Source of the DNA: Mizugakiibacter sp.
Lineage (GTDB): Bacteria > Pseudomonadota > Gammaproteobacteria > Xanthomonadales > Rhodanobacteraceae
DNA: 34,438 bases
Reading direction: 5' to 3'
Assembly: GCA_003233305.1 (NCBI GenBank)
Contig: QILI01000026.1
Coordinates: 1-34,438 of the forward strand
Part shown: in pieces, positions 24,657 to 31,380 of the stretch
Layout: each line of letters begins with the position of its first letter
Position numbering within the stretch: the stretch's first letter is position 1
Notes under the pieces: generated by a model
Databases searched by the model: none
Told to the model about the DNA's origin: nothing
The model's input: the letters and a program-made list of their open reading frames with translations, nothing else
Position numbers and translations under genes: made by a program

Positions 24657-24812
24657 TTATTTTTGTAACGCCAACACCGTTAGCGGTAGAAACAACGTCA
24701 ATGACGTTTCAGGTGAAGCGATAAATCCATGGTGCGGGTAAAAAGTTGCCGCCGAAACATCTTTGGCATCGGCAATCAAGGTATAGGCCGCTATTTCTGG
24801 AGCAGACGAAAC
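24657..24812 (-). pseudogene. C-terminal remnant of a GNAT acetyltransferase (TacT-like)
   Basis: Reading the minus strand from 24812 to the TAA at 24657 gives 51 codons that look like the end of a GNAT-fold acetyltransferase: IAAYTLIADAKD, then AATFYPHHGF, then SLTLFLPL. This order of a DAKD-like strand, an AxxFY helix start and a GF turn is the hallmark of the C-terminal half of GNAT proteins, and the LFLPL ending is common in TacT-type toxins paired with DUF1778 antitoxins. The acetyl-CoA loop region that should precede it is missing: upstream sequence loses the pattern by about 24835, and there is no start codon or ribosome binding site. I see no antitoxin remnant. The call rests on motif recognition alone. 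Confidence 0.62.
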
Positions 24813-24934
24813 TTTCGAGCTAGTAACAGCCGTGTCCGTATATTGTGACCATACCGACTATCTGCCCCACCACAATAAGCATGGGATCCAGCGTTGTCGG
24901 TATCGTATCGCCACTCCCCAATCCCAGCCAGTTG

Positions 24935-25666
24935 CTAGCCGATACGGGCAAGGGCAGGAAAGGCAATCAACAGCCAGGAGGCAAACTGGGTCAGTAATCC
25001 GGTCATGATAGCCAGCCCCATGATCACAATGATGATGCCCGAGATCCGGTACAACCAGGCACCGGCACGAGCAAAACGGCTCAGTCGCCGCACCATCACC
25101 CCGGTAAAAACCGCCGTCAACATAAAAGGTACGGCTAATCCTGCCGAATACACCGCAAGCAGGGTGACAGCGTTACTGGTAGCGCCACTCGCACCGACCG
25201 TAAGTATTGCGCCCAGCACCGGACCAATGCAGGGTGTCCAGCCAAAGGCAAACGCTACCCCGAGTACAAAAGCGCTGGCCGGATTACCAACCGTACCGCG
25301 GGCCAGGATACGGTAATCGCGTTGTAAGAAAGGCAAGCGTATCAAGCCGGTCATCATTAGACCGAACAAGACCACCAACCCACCACCCAGAAGATTGGTG
25401 ATATCCCGATGGCTTAGTAACAACTGGCCCAGCCAGGACGCGCTGGCACCCATCGCGATGAAAACGCTGGAAAACCCCAGGACAAATAGGAAACTGAGGC
25501 CGATGGTGGACAAACGGGCCACCGACCGCTCCAAAAGTTCATCCGCCGAACGGCCAGCCACAAACGAGATGTATCCGGGTACCAACGGCAGGACACAAGG
25601 GGATAGAAACGAGATCACTCCGGCAAGAAATGCTGCCAGTAATCCAATCTGGGCGACTTCGAACAA
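24935..25666 (-). CDS. ccdA: CcdA/DsbD-like membrane thiol-disulfide transporter
   Basis: Carries reducing equivalents from cytosolic thioredoxin to periplasmic proteins, for example in cytochrome c maturation or repair of metal-binding thiols. It has 243 residues and six hydrophobic helices. The two redox cysteines are Cys24 in LSPCVLPLVPGY and Cys146 in GWTPCIGPVLG, in the standard proline-flanked contexts. No ATG is available in frame; a longer TTG reading begins at 25717, but AAGGA lies eight bases ahead of the TTG at 25666 and this start gives the normal family length, so I use it. It is the last gene of a minus-strand group with a Met-rich protein, a DUF411 protein and a Cys-rich secreted protein, so its clients may be these proteins. 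Confidence 0.88.
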   Translation of the reverse strand: MFEVAQIGLLAAFLAGVISFLSPCVLPLVPGYISFVAGRSADELLERSVARLSTIGLSFLFVLGFSSVFIAMGASASWLGQLLLSHRDITNLLGGGLVVLFGLMMTGLIRLPFLQRDYRILARGTVGNPASAFVLGVAFAFGWTPCIGPVLGAILTVGASGATSNAVTLLAVYSAGLAVPFMLTAVFTGVMVRRLSRFARAGAWLYRISGIIIVIMGLAIMTGLLTQFASWLLIAFPALARIG

Positions 25667-25674
25667 GCTTATAT

Positions 25675-25679
25675 TCCTT
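25675..25679 (-). promoter_or_regulatory. Ribosome binding site selecting a TTG start for ccdA
   Basis: AAGGA on the minus strand lies eight bases before the TTG at 25666. No ATG or GTG is better placed. Confidence 0.6.
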
Positions 25680-25754
25680 GTTTTGGGCCAGATAGCTGCA
25701 TGATTCTGCAGCCGCAAAACCCGCTTACTCTAGGAGTCCGGGACGACACCAATA

Positions 25755-25780
25755 AGCCGGCCACTCATCGGTGGCCGGCT
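25755..25780 (-). terminator. Strong hairpin after the Met-rich gene
   Basis: A perfect 10-bp stem, AGCCGGCCAC / GTGGCCGGCT, with a 6-nt loop lies 23 bp beyond the stop of the Met-rich gene. On the minus strand it is followed by TTATTGG, a poor T run, so it may attenuate rather than fully stop transcription into ccdA. Confidence 0.5.
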
Positions 25781-25803
25781 CGAAAGGCACTATGCCCTAT
25801 AAC

Positions 25804-26244
25804 TTATTTCGAATGCCCCACCTTGCCATGGTGGCTGGTCTTGGCCCCCTTCATGTCCATGTCATGGCACTCGCTCATCATCTTATGCATCATCTTATGC
25901 ATCTTGGCCATTTTTTTCATCATCTGCTCCTTATTCATCGTTCCTGACATGCCCTTCTTGCCATGCATCCCCGACATGCCCTTCTTGCCCATCATCCCCG
26001 ACATGCCCTTCTTGCCCATCATTCCCGACGTACCCTTCTTGCCCATCATTCCCGACGTACCTTTTTTACCCATCATCCCTGACATATCCTTCTTGCCTTG
26101 CATCATCTTGCCCTGTGCCATCTGACTCGTTGCTGCCGGATGCTTGGCCTGATCTTTTTGGGGAGCGGCTAACAGCACTGGGGCCATGGCGATCGAAGCG
26201 GCAAAAATACTCGCGATAAGGATGGTTTTCGCTGTACTAGTCAT
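25804..26244 (-). CDS. Secreted Met-rich repeat protein, probable copper binder
   Basis: A signal peptide (residues 1-28, ending LLAAP) precedes a mature protein of about 118 residues made mostly of Met, Lys, Gly and His. Residues 45-98 are five and a half copies of a nine-residue unit of the form KKGMSGMMG; two copies carry Thr in place of Met. The tail has KMHKMMHKMM, SECHDMDMKG and SHHGK, a plausible soft-metal site with one Cys. Met-rich periplasmic segments commonly bind Cu(I) or Ag(I), as in CopC, PcoE and CusF-like proteins. I chose the ATG at 26244 because GGAG lies upstream and the signal peptide starts there. The neighbouring DUF411 and Cys/His-rich genes support a copper role, but this is inference; no member of a named family is recognised. 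Confidence 0.78.
   Translation of the reverse strand: MTSTAKTILIASIFAASIAMAPVLLAAPQKDQAKHPAATSQMAQGKMMQGKKDMSGMMGKKGTSGMMGKKGTSGMMGKKGMSGMMGKKGMSGMHGKKGMSGTMNKEQMMKKMAKMHKMMHKMMSECHDMDMKGAKTSHHGKVGHSK
25951..26112. repeat. 27-bp in-frame tandem repeat
   Basis: Units begin at 25951, 25978, 26005, 26032 and 26059, with a partial unit from 26086. Each is 27 bp and encodes nine residues of the Met-rich protein. The 26005 and 26032 units are nearly identical, while the outer ones have diverged, consistent with recent internal duplication. Confidence 0.9.
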
Positions 26245-26435
26245 GATCTTTCTCCTGTCTTGCATGAATGAACTCCCGACCCAACAGCCGGGGTGATGAG
26301 GATCGGATTAAGTAAGCCGACACTCTGATTGCACTGGGCTCAAAACCTGTCAACAGCTGGTTTCCCACACTCGGTCGAGATGACCCATGCATGGTCAACC
26401 CCGTTGCCGACAGCATACCCACGATCACCAACTTG

Positions 26436-26903
26436 TCATTGTGTTGCGTAAATGCGTGATGGGCCATCGGCAATAACATAGACCACGAATGGGGCCTTTT
26501 TAGAACCACCCATTTTCGGATTCTCCATACCTGGAGAACCTGAAGGCATACCTGGTAAGGCTATACCACGAATCTTCGGATGCTCACGTAACATACGCTG
26601 AACGATATTGACCGGAACATGGCCTTCGACCACATACCCATCGACCAGCATGGTGTGGCACGAAGCCAGATCCTGCGGAACTCCATGCTCCTGTTTGAAC
26701 TGCAGAAGCTTCTTGGTCGAGACCACTTTTACGGCAAAACCCCGCTGGTCAAGATGTTGGGCATACAGTTCACAACAGGTGCAGCCCGGACTTCGATACA
26801 GGGTGGTGGGGATCGCCGGGGCCGCCACGGCCGAACCGGCGAAGATGGTCATTGCAGTGGTCAGTGACAGCGTTGTAACCACACGATTCAGGATCTTTTT
26901 CAT
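26436..26903 (-). CDS. DUF411 periplasmic metal-binding protein
   Basis: A signal peptide (about residues 1-28, ending AVAAP) is followed by the DUF411 domain: YRSPGCTCCELYAQHL with the CxCC metal site at residues 41-44, VPQDLASCHTMLVDGYVVEGHVP with a conserved Cys-His and His, and IRGIALPGMPSGSPGM with the family's Pro/Gly/Met turn. DUF411 proteins occur in copper, silver and other heavy-metal resistance loci and are thought to bind the metal in the periplasm. The mature protein is about 127 residues, as usual. GGAG nine bases ahead supports the ATG at 26903; an upstream in-frame GTG at 26918 overlaps that ribosome binding site and is rejected. It lies 191 bp upstream of the Met-rich gene on the same strand. 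Confidence 0.88.
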   Translation of the reverse strand: MKKILNRVVTTLSLTTAMTIFAGSAVAAPAIPTTLYRSPGCTCCELYAQHLDQRGFAVKVVSTKKLLQFKQEHGVPQDLASCHTMLVDGYVVEGHVPVNIVQRMLREHPKIRGIALPGMPSGSPGMENPKMGGSKKAPFVVYVIADGPSRIYATQ

Positions 26904-26932
26904 TGTTTTGTACTCCACAATGTTGATGGCAT

Positions 26933-26950
26933 GCAGGCCATCGGGCCTGC
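26933..26950 (-). promoter_or_regulatory. Hairpin in the leader of the DUF411 gene
   Basis: Perfect 7-bp stem GCAGGCC / GGCCTGC with the 4-nt loop ATCG, ending 29 bases before the DUF411 start codon. It could be a weak terminator of the upstream gene or a 5'-leader element. No T run follows on the minus strand. Confidence 0.4.
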
Positions 26951-27028
26951 GCAGTTTGCACTCGGCTCAGTCCGTAAGATCAGTTTGCCCTGTTTGGATA
27001 GCCCCGGCTGCTATGGACACGCCCATGA

Positions 27029-27050
27029 TTGACCTAACTTACAGTTGGTC
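27029..27050. promoter_or_regulatory. Candidate MerR-type operator dyad
   Basis: TTGACC overlaps an imperfect dyad, GACC-T-AACT / AGTT-GGTC (27031-27050), separated by three bases. It sits between two genes of the putative copper group. MerR-family metal regulators such as CueR use dyads of this size inside promoter spacers, but no good -10 element or regulator gene is visible here. Confidence 0.28.
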
Positions 27051-27123
27051 CAGGGTGAGCAAGCAGAATTCAGCAAACAATAGTAAGTGGACAATTTTCG
27101 CGAAGGAAGCGCGAACGAGCCGA

Positions 27124-27483
27124 TCAGCCAGCTGTGGAAAAACGCGGGGGGTACGGATCGGGTCCCTCGATGGGGCGACCGTGATGGGTAGGATGAAACA
27201 GGAAACGTGGGGCACTCAGTGACATGAAGCTTGGCAACACCAAAACCTGCACGCCCGCCACAACATCACACAAAGCCATGGAGCAATTTGCCATACTCGA
27301 ACCGCCATGTTGTGGATGTGACGGTTGGGTATTCGCACACATTGTGCAAACAGTGGTCGTCGCTGATGACATGCTGGCCATCGGCACCGGCGCATGACTG
27401 GTCAGGGCCATAGCCGCCGGGCTCGATAGCCCGCCGACAAGCACCAAACTCAAGACCAACAAGCTGGCAATGAAGCGTTTCAC
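27124..27483 (-). CDS. Small secreted Cys/His/Met-rich protein (CopL-like)
   Basis: A 119-residue protein with a clear signal peptide: VKRFIASLLVLSLVLVGG then AAMA. The mature part has CTMC (Cys46, Cys49), an HPQHGG stretch, then NCSMALC (Cys67, Cys72) and several Met residues, an arrangement able to bind soft metals. The C-terminus PDPYPPRF resembles the proline-rich ends of small copper-locus proteins often labelled CopL-like. The frame is open to an ATG at 27528, but that start has no ribosome binding site and would put 15 polar residues before the signal peptide. I prefer the GTG at 27483, also without a strong ribosome binding site, so the start is uncertain. It is first in the minus-strand group leading to DUF411, the Met-rich protein and CcdA. 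Confidence 0.62.
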   Translation of the reverse strand: MKRFIASLLVLSLVLVGGLSSPAAMALTSHAPVPMASMSSATTTVCTMCANTQPSHPQHGGSSMANCSMALCDVVAGVQVLVLPSFMSLSAPRFLFHPTHHGRPIEGPDPYPPRFSTAG

Positions 27484-27645
27484 GTTGTTAAGTGTAGTGG
27501 CCCACCCTGACTCCGACAATCCAGCCATGAGCGCGTGCTACAGCCGGCATTCAGCCATGAGCACGTCGGCTACATCCTCCAGAACCACTCATGATGAGAT
27601 GGGATACGAGCGAATATGGAGCCCATATCCTTCGTACCATACTTG

Positions 27646-27798
27646 TTACCGGAGTCTCGAAGTGTGGTACATCGCTGCCGGCAGTCTGACCTTTTGGAGC
27701 CACCGTAAAACCCGATCCTCGTCTCGAATGATGAGGCCCCGATCGAGCAAAATACTAAGCTGATCACTGAAGGTACGTGCAGGTTTCGTATAGCGCAT
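27646..27798 (-). pseudogene. Truncated Abi-family (AbiF/AbiD-like) gene
   Basis: The minus strand reads MRYTKPARTFSDQL, then LLDRGLIIRDEDR and LRWLQKV, then an unrelated tail and a TAA after 50 codons. This is the standard N-terminus of Abi_2-family abortive-infection proteins (M-x-Y-TKPp-TF-x-QL, LxxRGLII-DxxxAxxxL), which normally continue for about 300 residues. The match stops where the family would read YYRLSAYW, so the rest has been lost by deletion or rearrangement near 27680. GGAA precedes the ATG, and an RNA-like hairpin lies directly upstream as in intact loci. The fragment cannot be functional as an Abi protein. Identification is by motif recall, not search. Confidence 0.68.
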
Positions 27799-27812
27799 TT
27801 TCCAACCAATAA

Positions 27813-27866
27813 AAACCCGCCAAGTATGCGCATCACCTACCGAAACAGGGCTAAGCGTGGCGGGTA
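27813..27866 (-). ncRNA. Structured-RNA-like element upstream of the Abi remnant (abiF-motif candidate)
   Basis: An 8-bp perfect stem, ACCCGCCA / TGGCGGGT (27815-27822 with 27858-27865), closes a 35-nt interior that includes CCCTG/AGG pairing potential and the palindrome ATGCGCAT. On the minus strand the closing stem is followed by TTTTTATT, so the element also resembles a terminator, about 15 bases before the Abi start codon. Conserved 'abiF' RNAs are known directly upstream of Abi genes; whether this matches that motif needs a covariance search. Confidence 0.42.
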
Positions 27867-28133
27867 TGTTGATCGAACTTTACAACACACCGGGAATCGG
27901 AAAAATAGTGAACCTTGTCCAATATTAAATGAGTCCGAGATGATCTGAAGCGGGCTTGGATTCCGTTTATGCTCGGGCAACGAACCGATCAACCCCCATG
28001 TCGGCCACCCAATGGGACGGGTCTTTTGACGTGCCAGCACAGCTGGGTGGAAGCTTGTTGTTGCTTCCAAGCCGGACACGGAGTGTCCACAAACAGGTGC
28101 GACCGCAGAGCCGGGTCAGTCGATAAAAATTCT

Positions 28134-28191
28134 GTCATCCCAGGCTCCACAACAAGTCTTATCATCCGGGGTAGCGACCCGGGATCCAGGG
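28134..28191. repeat. Palindromic dispersed-repeat sequence
   Basis: GTCATCCCAGG, then a second TCATCC leading into ATCCGGGGT-AGCG-ACCCGGGAT (28163-28184), a 9-bp stem with one mismatch, and ending GGGATCCAGGG. The boundaries GTCATCCC and GGGATCCAG are those of the common proteobacterial palindromic intergenic repeats. Confidence 0.55.
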
Positions 28192-28357
28192 TGCGGTCGT
28201 TGCTGCGAGATGGCCTGTCGGCTACGAGACGATTAAACAACTACGAATGCCCACGGCATAGCTTAGGCCGACGCTGTACTACTTGGGTCAAGGTAAACCC
28301 GCTGGGTTTTCCTGCTAACCCCTGCCCCAGCGGCCGCCACACCGCTACACTTTGGGG

Positions 28358-29365
28358 ATGGTCCCATCGAATTCTTCCCGCCACCGGCCCGACCGCAGCC
28401 ATGCCACGGCACGCGCTCCAAAACCGACTCCCCCTCCCCGACCGGCCGATGCCTCGCGTCGATCGGTACGGGTGATTGAATGGCTGACCTCACACCTGCC
28501 GCCGCAACTGCGTGAGAAAGCACTCGATTATCTGGTACTGACCCGCATGGATCGCCCCATCGGCGCGCTGCTGTTGCTGTGGCCAACATGGTGGGCCCTA
28601 TGGCTGGCGGCGGGAGGATTTCCACCATTGGGAATTTTCGTAATTTTTACCGTGGGCGTGTTCCTGATGCGCTCCGCCGGTTGCGTGATGAACGACTACG
28701 CCGACCGCCATCTCGACCCCCAGGTGGCCCGTACCGCCGGACGACCGATTGCCTGCGGCCGGGTGCAGCCCCGCGAGGCTTTGCTGCTGTTCACGGTACT
28801 GCTGCTGCTGGCCTTCGGCCTGGTACTGCTGACCAATGCCATGACCATCAAGCTGGCCTTCGTCGGTGCGGCCCTGGCTGCGCTATACCCATTCAGTAAA
28901 CGCTATACCCAGTTACCCCAGGTCGTGCTTGGCGCAACCTTTGGCTGGAGTATTCCGATGGCCTTTGCGGCGGTTAGCCAGAAGCTACCGCCACTGGCCT
29001 GGCTGCTGTTTCTGGGTAACGTGCTGTGGAGCACCATCTACGACACCGAATACGCGATGGTCGATCGCGAAGATGATATCCGCGCCGGGGCCAAATCGAC
29101 CGCCATCCTGTTTGGTGAGGATGACCGCATGATTCTGGGGGTGCTGATGGTCAGCTTTGTGCTGACCATGGCCCTGGTCGGGCACCGCGCCGGGCTCAAC
29201 TGGCCCTACTGGCTGGGACTGCTGGGTAGTAGTGCCCTGTTCGGGCTACAGCAATGGACAACCCGTAAGCGCGAGCCCGCAGCTTGCCTGACCGCATTCC
29301 GGCAGAACAACTGGGTGGGCCTGCTACTGTGGGCCGGCATGGCGATTGCGCTGGTGATGCAATAG
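28358..29365 (+). CDS. ubiA: 4-hydroxybenzoate polyprenyltransferase
   Basis: Integral membrane enzyme that attaches the polyprenyl tail to 4-hydroxybenzoate in ubiquinone synthesis. The two Mg2+/diphosphate-binding motifs are present: NDYADRHLD starting at residue 112, and YDTEYAMVDREDD at about 227-239. RMDRPIGALLLLWPTWWALW and QVVLGATFGWSIPMAFAAVS are near-identical to E. coli UbiA, and the C-terminus FRQNNWVGLLLWAG agrees. The protein is about 45 residues longer than E. coli UbiA at the N-terminus, a Pro/Arg-rich stretch with no matching feature, so the true start may be downstream, for example the GTG at 28472; the ATG at 28358 lacks a spaced ribosome binding site. No ubiC is adjacent. 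Confidence 0.93.
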   Translation: MVPSNSSRHRPDRSHATARAPKPTPPPRPADASRRSVRVIEWLTSHLPPQLREKALDYLVLTRMDRPIGALLLLWPTWWALWLAAGGFPPLGIFVIFTVGVFLMRSAGCVMNDYADRHLDPQVARTAGRPIACGRVQPREALLLFTVLLLLAFGLVLLTNAMTIKLAFVGAALAALYPFSKRYTQLPQVVLGATFGWSIPMAFAAVSQKLPPLAWLLFLGNVLWSTIYDTEYAMVDREDDIRAGAKSTAILFGEDDRMILGVLMVSFVLTMALVGHRAGLNWPYWLGLLGSSALFGLQQWTTRKREPAACLTAFRQNNWVGLLLWAGMAIALVMQ

Positions 29366-29400
29366 ACCCAGTCAGAAAATAGGGGATCTCGAAAACCGTC

Positions 29401-29424
29401 GCCACCAGGCTGTAACCTGGCGGC
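29401..29424. terminator. Hairpin between convergent ubiA and comF
   Basis: GCCACCAGG / CCTGGCGGC, nine positions with one mismatch and a 6-nt loop, lies 35 bp after the ubiA stop and 96 bp from the comF stop. Its position between convergent genes suggests a bidirectional terminator, though no T run follows on either strand. Confidence 0.35.
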
Positions 29425-29520
29425 AACGAAGTGCCGTCCGGGGAAACTATTTTCGGCAACGTTGCAACCGGATTACGCTCGCTACCAAAATGTCACAATG
29501 CGAGAGCTGACCGCCTTCTC

Positions 29521-30243
29521 TTAACTGCGTGAGGCTCGGGCCAAAGCCCAGACCTCGACCCGCCCCACGCCAGCCCGCTTGAGCAAGCGGGCGCATTCGG
29601 CCAAGGTCGCCCCGGTAGTCATTACATCGTCGACGACCGCCACATGCTGCGGTAAATCCAGTCCCGGCGCCAGACCAAACGCTCCGCGTACATTGGCACG
29701 TCGAGCCTGGCCATCCAACTCGCTTTGCGGCGGCGTAGCGCGCCGACGCTGCAGCCCTCGTGGCAGCAAATCAATACCGAGTGCCCGGCTCAACGGACGC
29801 GCCAGTTCCAACGCCTGGTTGTAGCCACGCTGGCGTAAACGCGAGCGATGCAGTGGTACCGGCAACAGTCGTTGTGGTAAATCAACCAGGCTGGGTTCGC
29901 GCAGCCAGGCTTCGGCCAAGACTCGACCGGCCGCCAGGTCACCATGAAATTTGAAGCGGGTCTCCAATCGATCCAGCGGCCAGGCATAGCGAAATGGGGC
30001 CCAGGCCCGATCCCAGGGTGGGGCCTGGCGCAAACATTCACCGCACAATGCCGCCGGCTTGGCCAAGGGCACGGCGCAGCGTGCGCAATACGAGTCGTTA
30101 CGTGGCCATTCGTGGGCACAAGCGGCGCACAGGTCACCAAAGTGGCCCGGGGCCTGACACAACACGCAACGCGGCGGCAACACGACCCGTTCCAGGCGCT
30201 GCCAACCGTCAACCAGTATGGTGCGTAAGCGGTTGACAGACAT
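29521..30243 (-). CDS. comF: ComF family phosphoribosyltransferase-like protein
   Basis: A 240-residue ComF/GntX-type protein. The N-terminal zinc-ribbon-like part has four Cys pairs (Cys26/29, 39/42, 53/56, 67/70). The C-terminal part is a type I phosphoribosyltransferase fold, with [17 protein letters not shown] and the PRPP-binding loop [11 protein letters not shown] at about 203-213. Family members function in DNA uptake (ComF) or in use of DNA and gluconate (GntX); the enzymatic reaction is unsettled. The frame is open to 30354, but GGAGG seven bases ahead of the ATG at 30243 fixes the start. It is divergent from bioB with 46 bp between start codons, the usual place for this gene next to biotin operons of gammaproteobacteria. 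Confidence 0.92.
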   Translation of the reverse strand: MSVNRLRTILVDGWQRLERVVLPPRCVLCQAPGHFGDLCAACAHEWPRNDSYCARCAVPLAKPAALCGECLRQAPPWDRAWAPFRYAWPLDRLETRFKFHGDLAAGRVLAEAWLREPSLVDLPQRLLPVPLHRSRLRQRGYNQALELARPLSRALGIDLLPRGLQRRRATPPQSELDGQARRANVRGAFGLAPGLDLPQHVAVVDDVMTTGATLAECARLLKRAGVGRVEVWALARASRS

Positions 30244-30289
30244 GCTTGACCCTCCCAGACTTTGCGACACTGTACCGTGGGAACTTACC

Positions 30290-31315
30290 ATGACGACCCT
30301 GCGCCATGACTGGACGCGCGAGGAAGTACTCGCCCTGTTCGCTCTGCCGTTCAATGATCTGTTGTTTCGTGCCCATAGCTTGCACCGCCAACATCACGAT
30401 CCCAATGCCGTACAGATCTCCACCCTGCTCTCGATCAAGACCGGTGGTTGTCCAGAGGATTGTGGCTACTGCCCGCAGGCGGCCCGTTACGATACCGGAG
30501 TCGAGGCTGAAAAACTGATGAGTGTCGAGGCCGTGCGGGAACGCGCCCAGGCCGCGAAGGATGCCGGTGCCAGCCGTTTCTGCATGGGTGCGGCATGGCG
30601 CGAACTCAAAGATCGTGATGTCGAAAAGGTGGCGACGCTGGTTCGCGAGGTGAAGGCCCTGGGCCTGGAAACCTGTGTCACGCTGGGCATGCTGCAAGGT
30701 GAACAGGCGCGGCAGCTGAAACAAGCCGGTCTGGATTTCTACAATCACAACCTCGACACCGCACCGGAGTACTACAGCGAAATCATCCATACCCGCACTT
30801 ACCAGGACCGCCTCGATACACTCGAACAGGTGCGCGATGCCGGGCTGCGCACCTGCTGCGGCGGCATCGTCGGCATGGGTGAGGCTCGTGAGCAACGTGC
30901 CGGCCTGCTGCAAACCCTGGCCAATCTACCCCAGCACCCCGAGTCGGTACCGATCAACCATCTGGTACAGGTCGAAGGTACTCCACTGCAGGGCACCGAA
31001 GCGCTGGACCCGTTCGAGTTCATCCGCACCATCGCCGTGGCCCGCCTGCTGATGCCGGCTTCGGTAGTACGGCTGTCGGCCGGCCGCGAATCGATGCATG
31101 ACGAAATGCAGGCTCTGGCCTTTTTCGCCGGTGCCAATTCCATTTTCTATGGTGAGAAGCTGCTGACCACCGGCAACCCGGATGTCGCGCAGGATCAAGC
31201 CCTGTTCCAACGGCTGGATCTGCAGCCGATGCAGTTCGGCCCGGCAGCTGCTAGCAAACCCGTTGATCTGACCACCCCTGAGTCGCAACCCGCCCCCACA
31301 GACGTGACAGCTTGA
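30290..31315 (+). CDS. bioB: Biotin synthase
   Basis: Radical-SAM enzyme that inserts sulfur into dethiobiotin, the last step of biotin synthesis. The [4Fe-4S] cluster cysteines are in [12 protein letters not shown] (Cys54, Cys58, Cys61). The ligands of the auxiliary [2Fe-2S] cluster are in [18 protein letters not shown] and AGLRTCCGG, with the conserved arginine in LSAGRESM. Length is 341 residues, normal for the family. Although the frame opens at an ATG at 30218, the ATG at 30290 begins the conserved sequence ([11 protein letters not shown]) and avoids overlap with comF, so I use it; its ribosome binding site (GGGA) is weak. It is the first gene of a four-gene operon. TTGACA at 30233-30238 and TTGACC at 30246-30251 are possible -35 elements, without a good -10. 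No BirA-type operator is obvious. Confidence 0.95.
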   Translation: MTTLRHDWTREEVLALFALPFNDLLFRAHSLHRQHHDPNAVQISTLLSIKTGGCPEDCGYCPQAARYDTGVEAEKLMSVEAVRERAQAAKDAGASRFCMGAAWRELKDRDVEKVATLVREVKALGLETCVTLGMLQGEQARQLKQAGLDFYNHNLDTAPEYYSEIIHTRTYQDRLDTLEQVRDAGLRTCCGGIVGMGEAREQRAGLLQTLANLPQHPESVPINHLVQVEGTPLQGTEALDPFEFIRTIAVARLLMPASVVRLSAGRESMHDEMQALAFFAGANSIFYGEKLLTTGNPDVAQDQALFQRLDLQPMQFGPAAASKPVDLTTPESQPAPTDVTA

Positions 31316-31380
31316 CGGCAGCCTTGCCCATAAACCCGCACCCGGCACCTTCCTGGCCGTATGCCCCCATCTCTTCACCC

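Larger units (their letters stand above)
27484..28357. other. Long non-coding, accessory-type region
   Basis: About 870 bp without an intact gene. It contains an 11-base direct repeat (CAGCCATGAGC at 27522 and 27552), the truncated Abi-family gene at 27646-27798, the hairpin upstream of it, a TGGAAGC / GCTTCCA hairpin at 28048-28069, palindromic dispersed-repeat sequence at 28134-28191, and a short AAACCC / GGGTTT hairpin near 28297-28311. Base composition is more even than in the neighbouring genes. It looks like a site of past insertion and decay. Confidence 0.6.

Noticed and set aside
25700-26125. Plus-strand open frame with repeated IPDMPFLP units
   Set aside because: It is the antisense shadow of the 27-bp repeat in the Met-rich gene, which has a signal peptide and ribosome binding site on the minus strand.
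26608-27222. Plus-strand frame of 204 codons across the DUF411 gene and its leader
   Set aside because: It is antisense to the DUF411 and CopL-like genes, has no ribosome binding site and no recognisable domain.
27837-28079. 80-codon minus-strand frame upstream of the Abi remnant
   Set aside because: No ribosome binding site, no known motif, and it crosses the structured element; it looks like chance.
24935-28351. A complete mobile element carrying the copper-like genes
   Set aside because: I found no integrase, transposase, terminal inverted repeats or tRNA attachment site, only decayed fragments, so a bounded island cannot be claimed.
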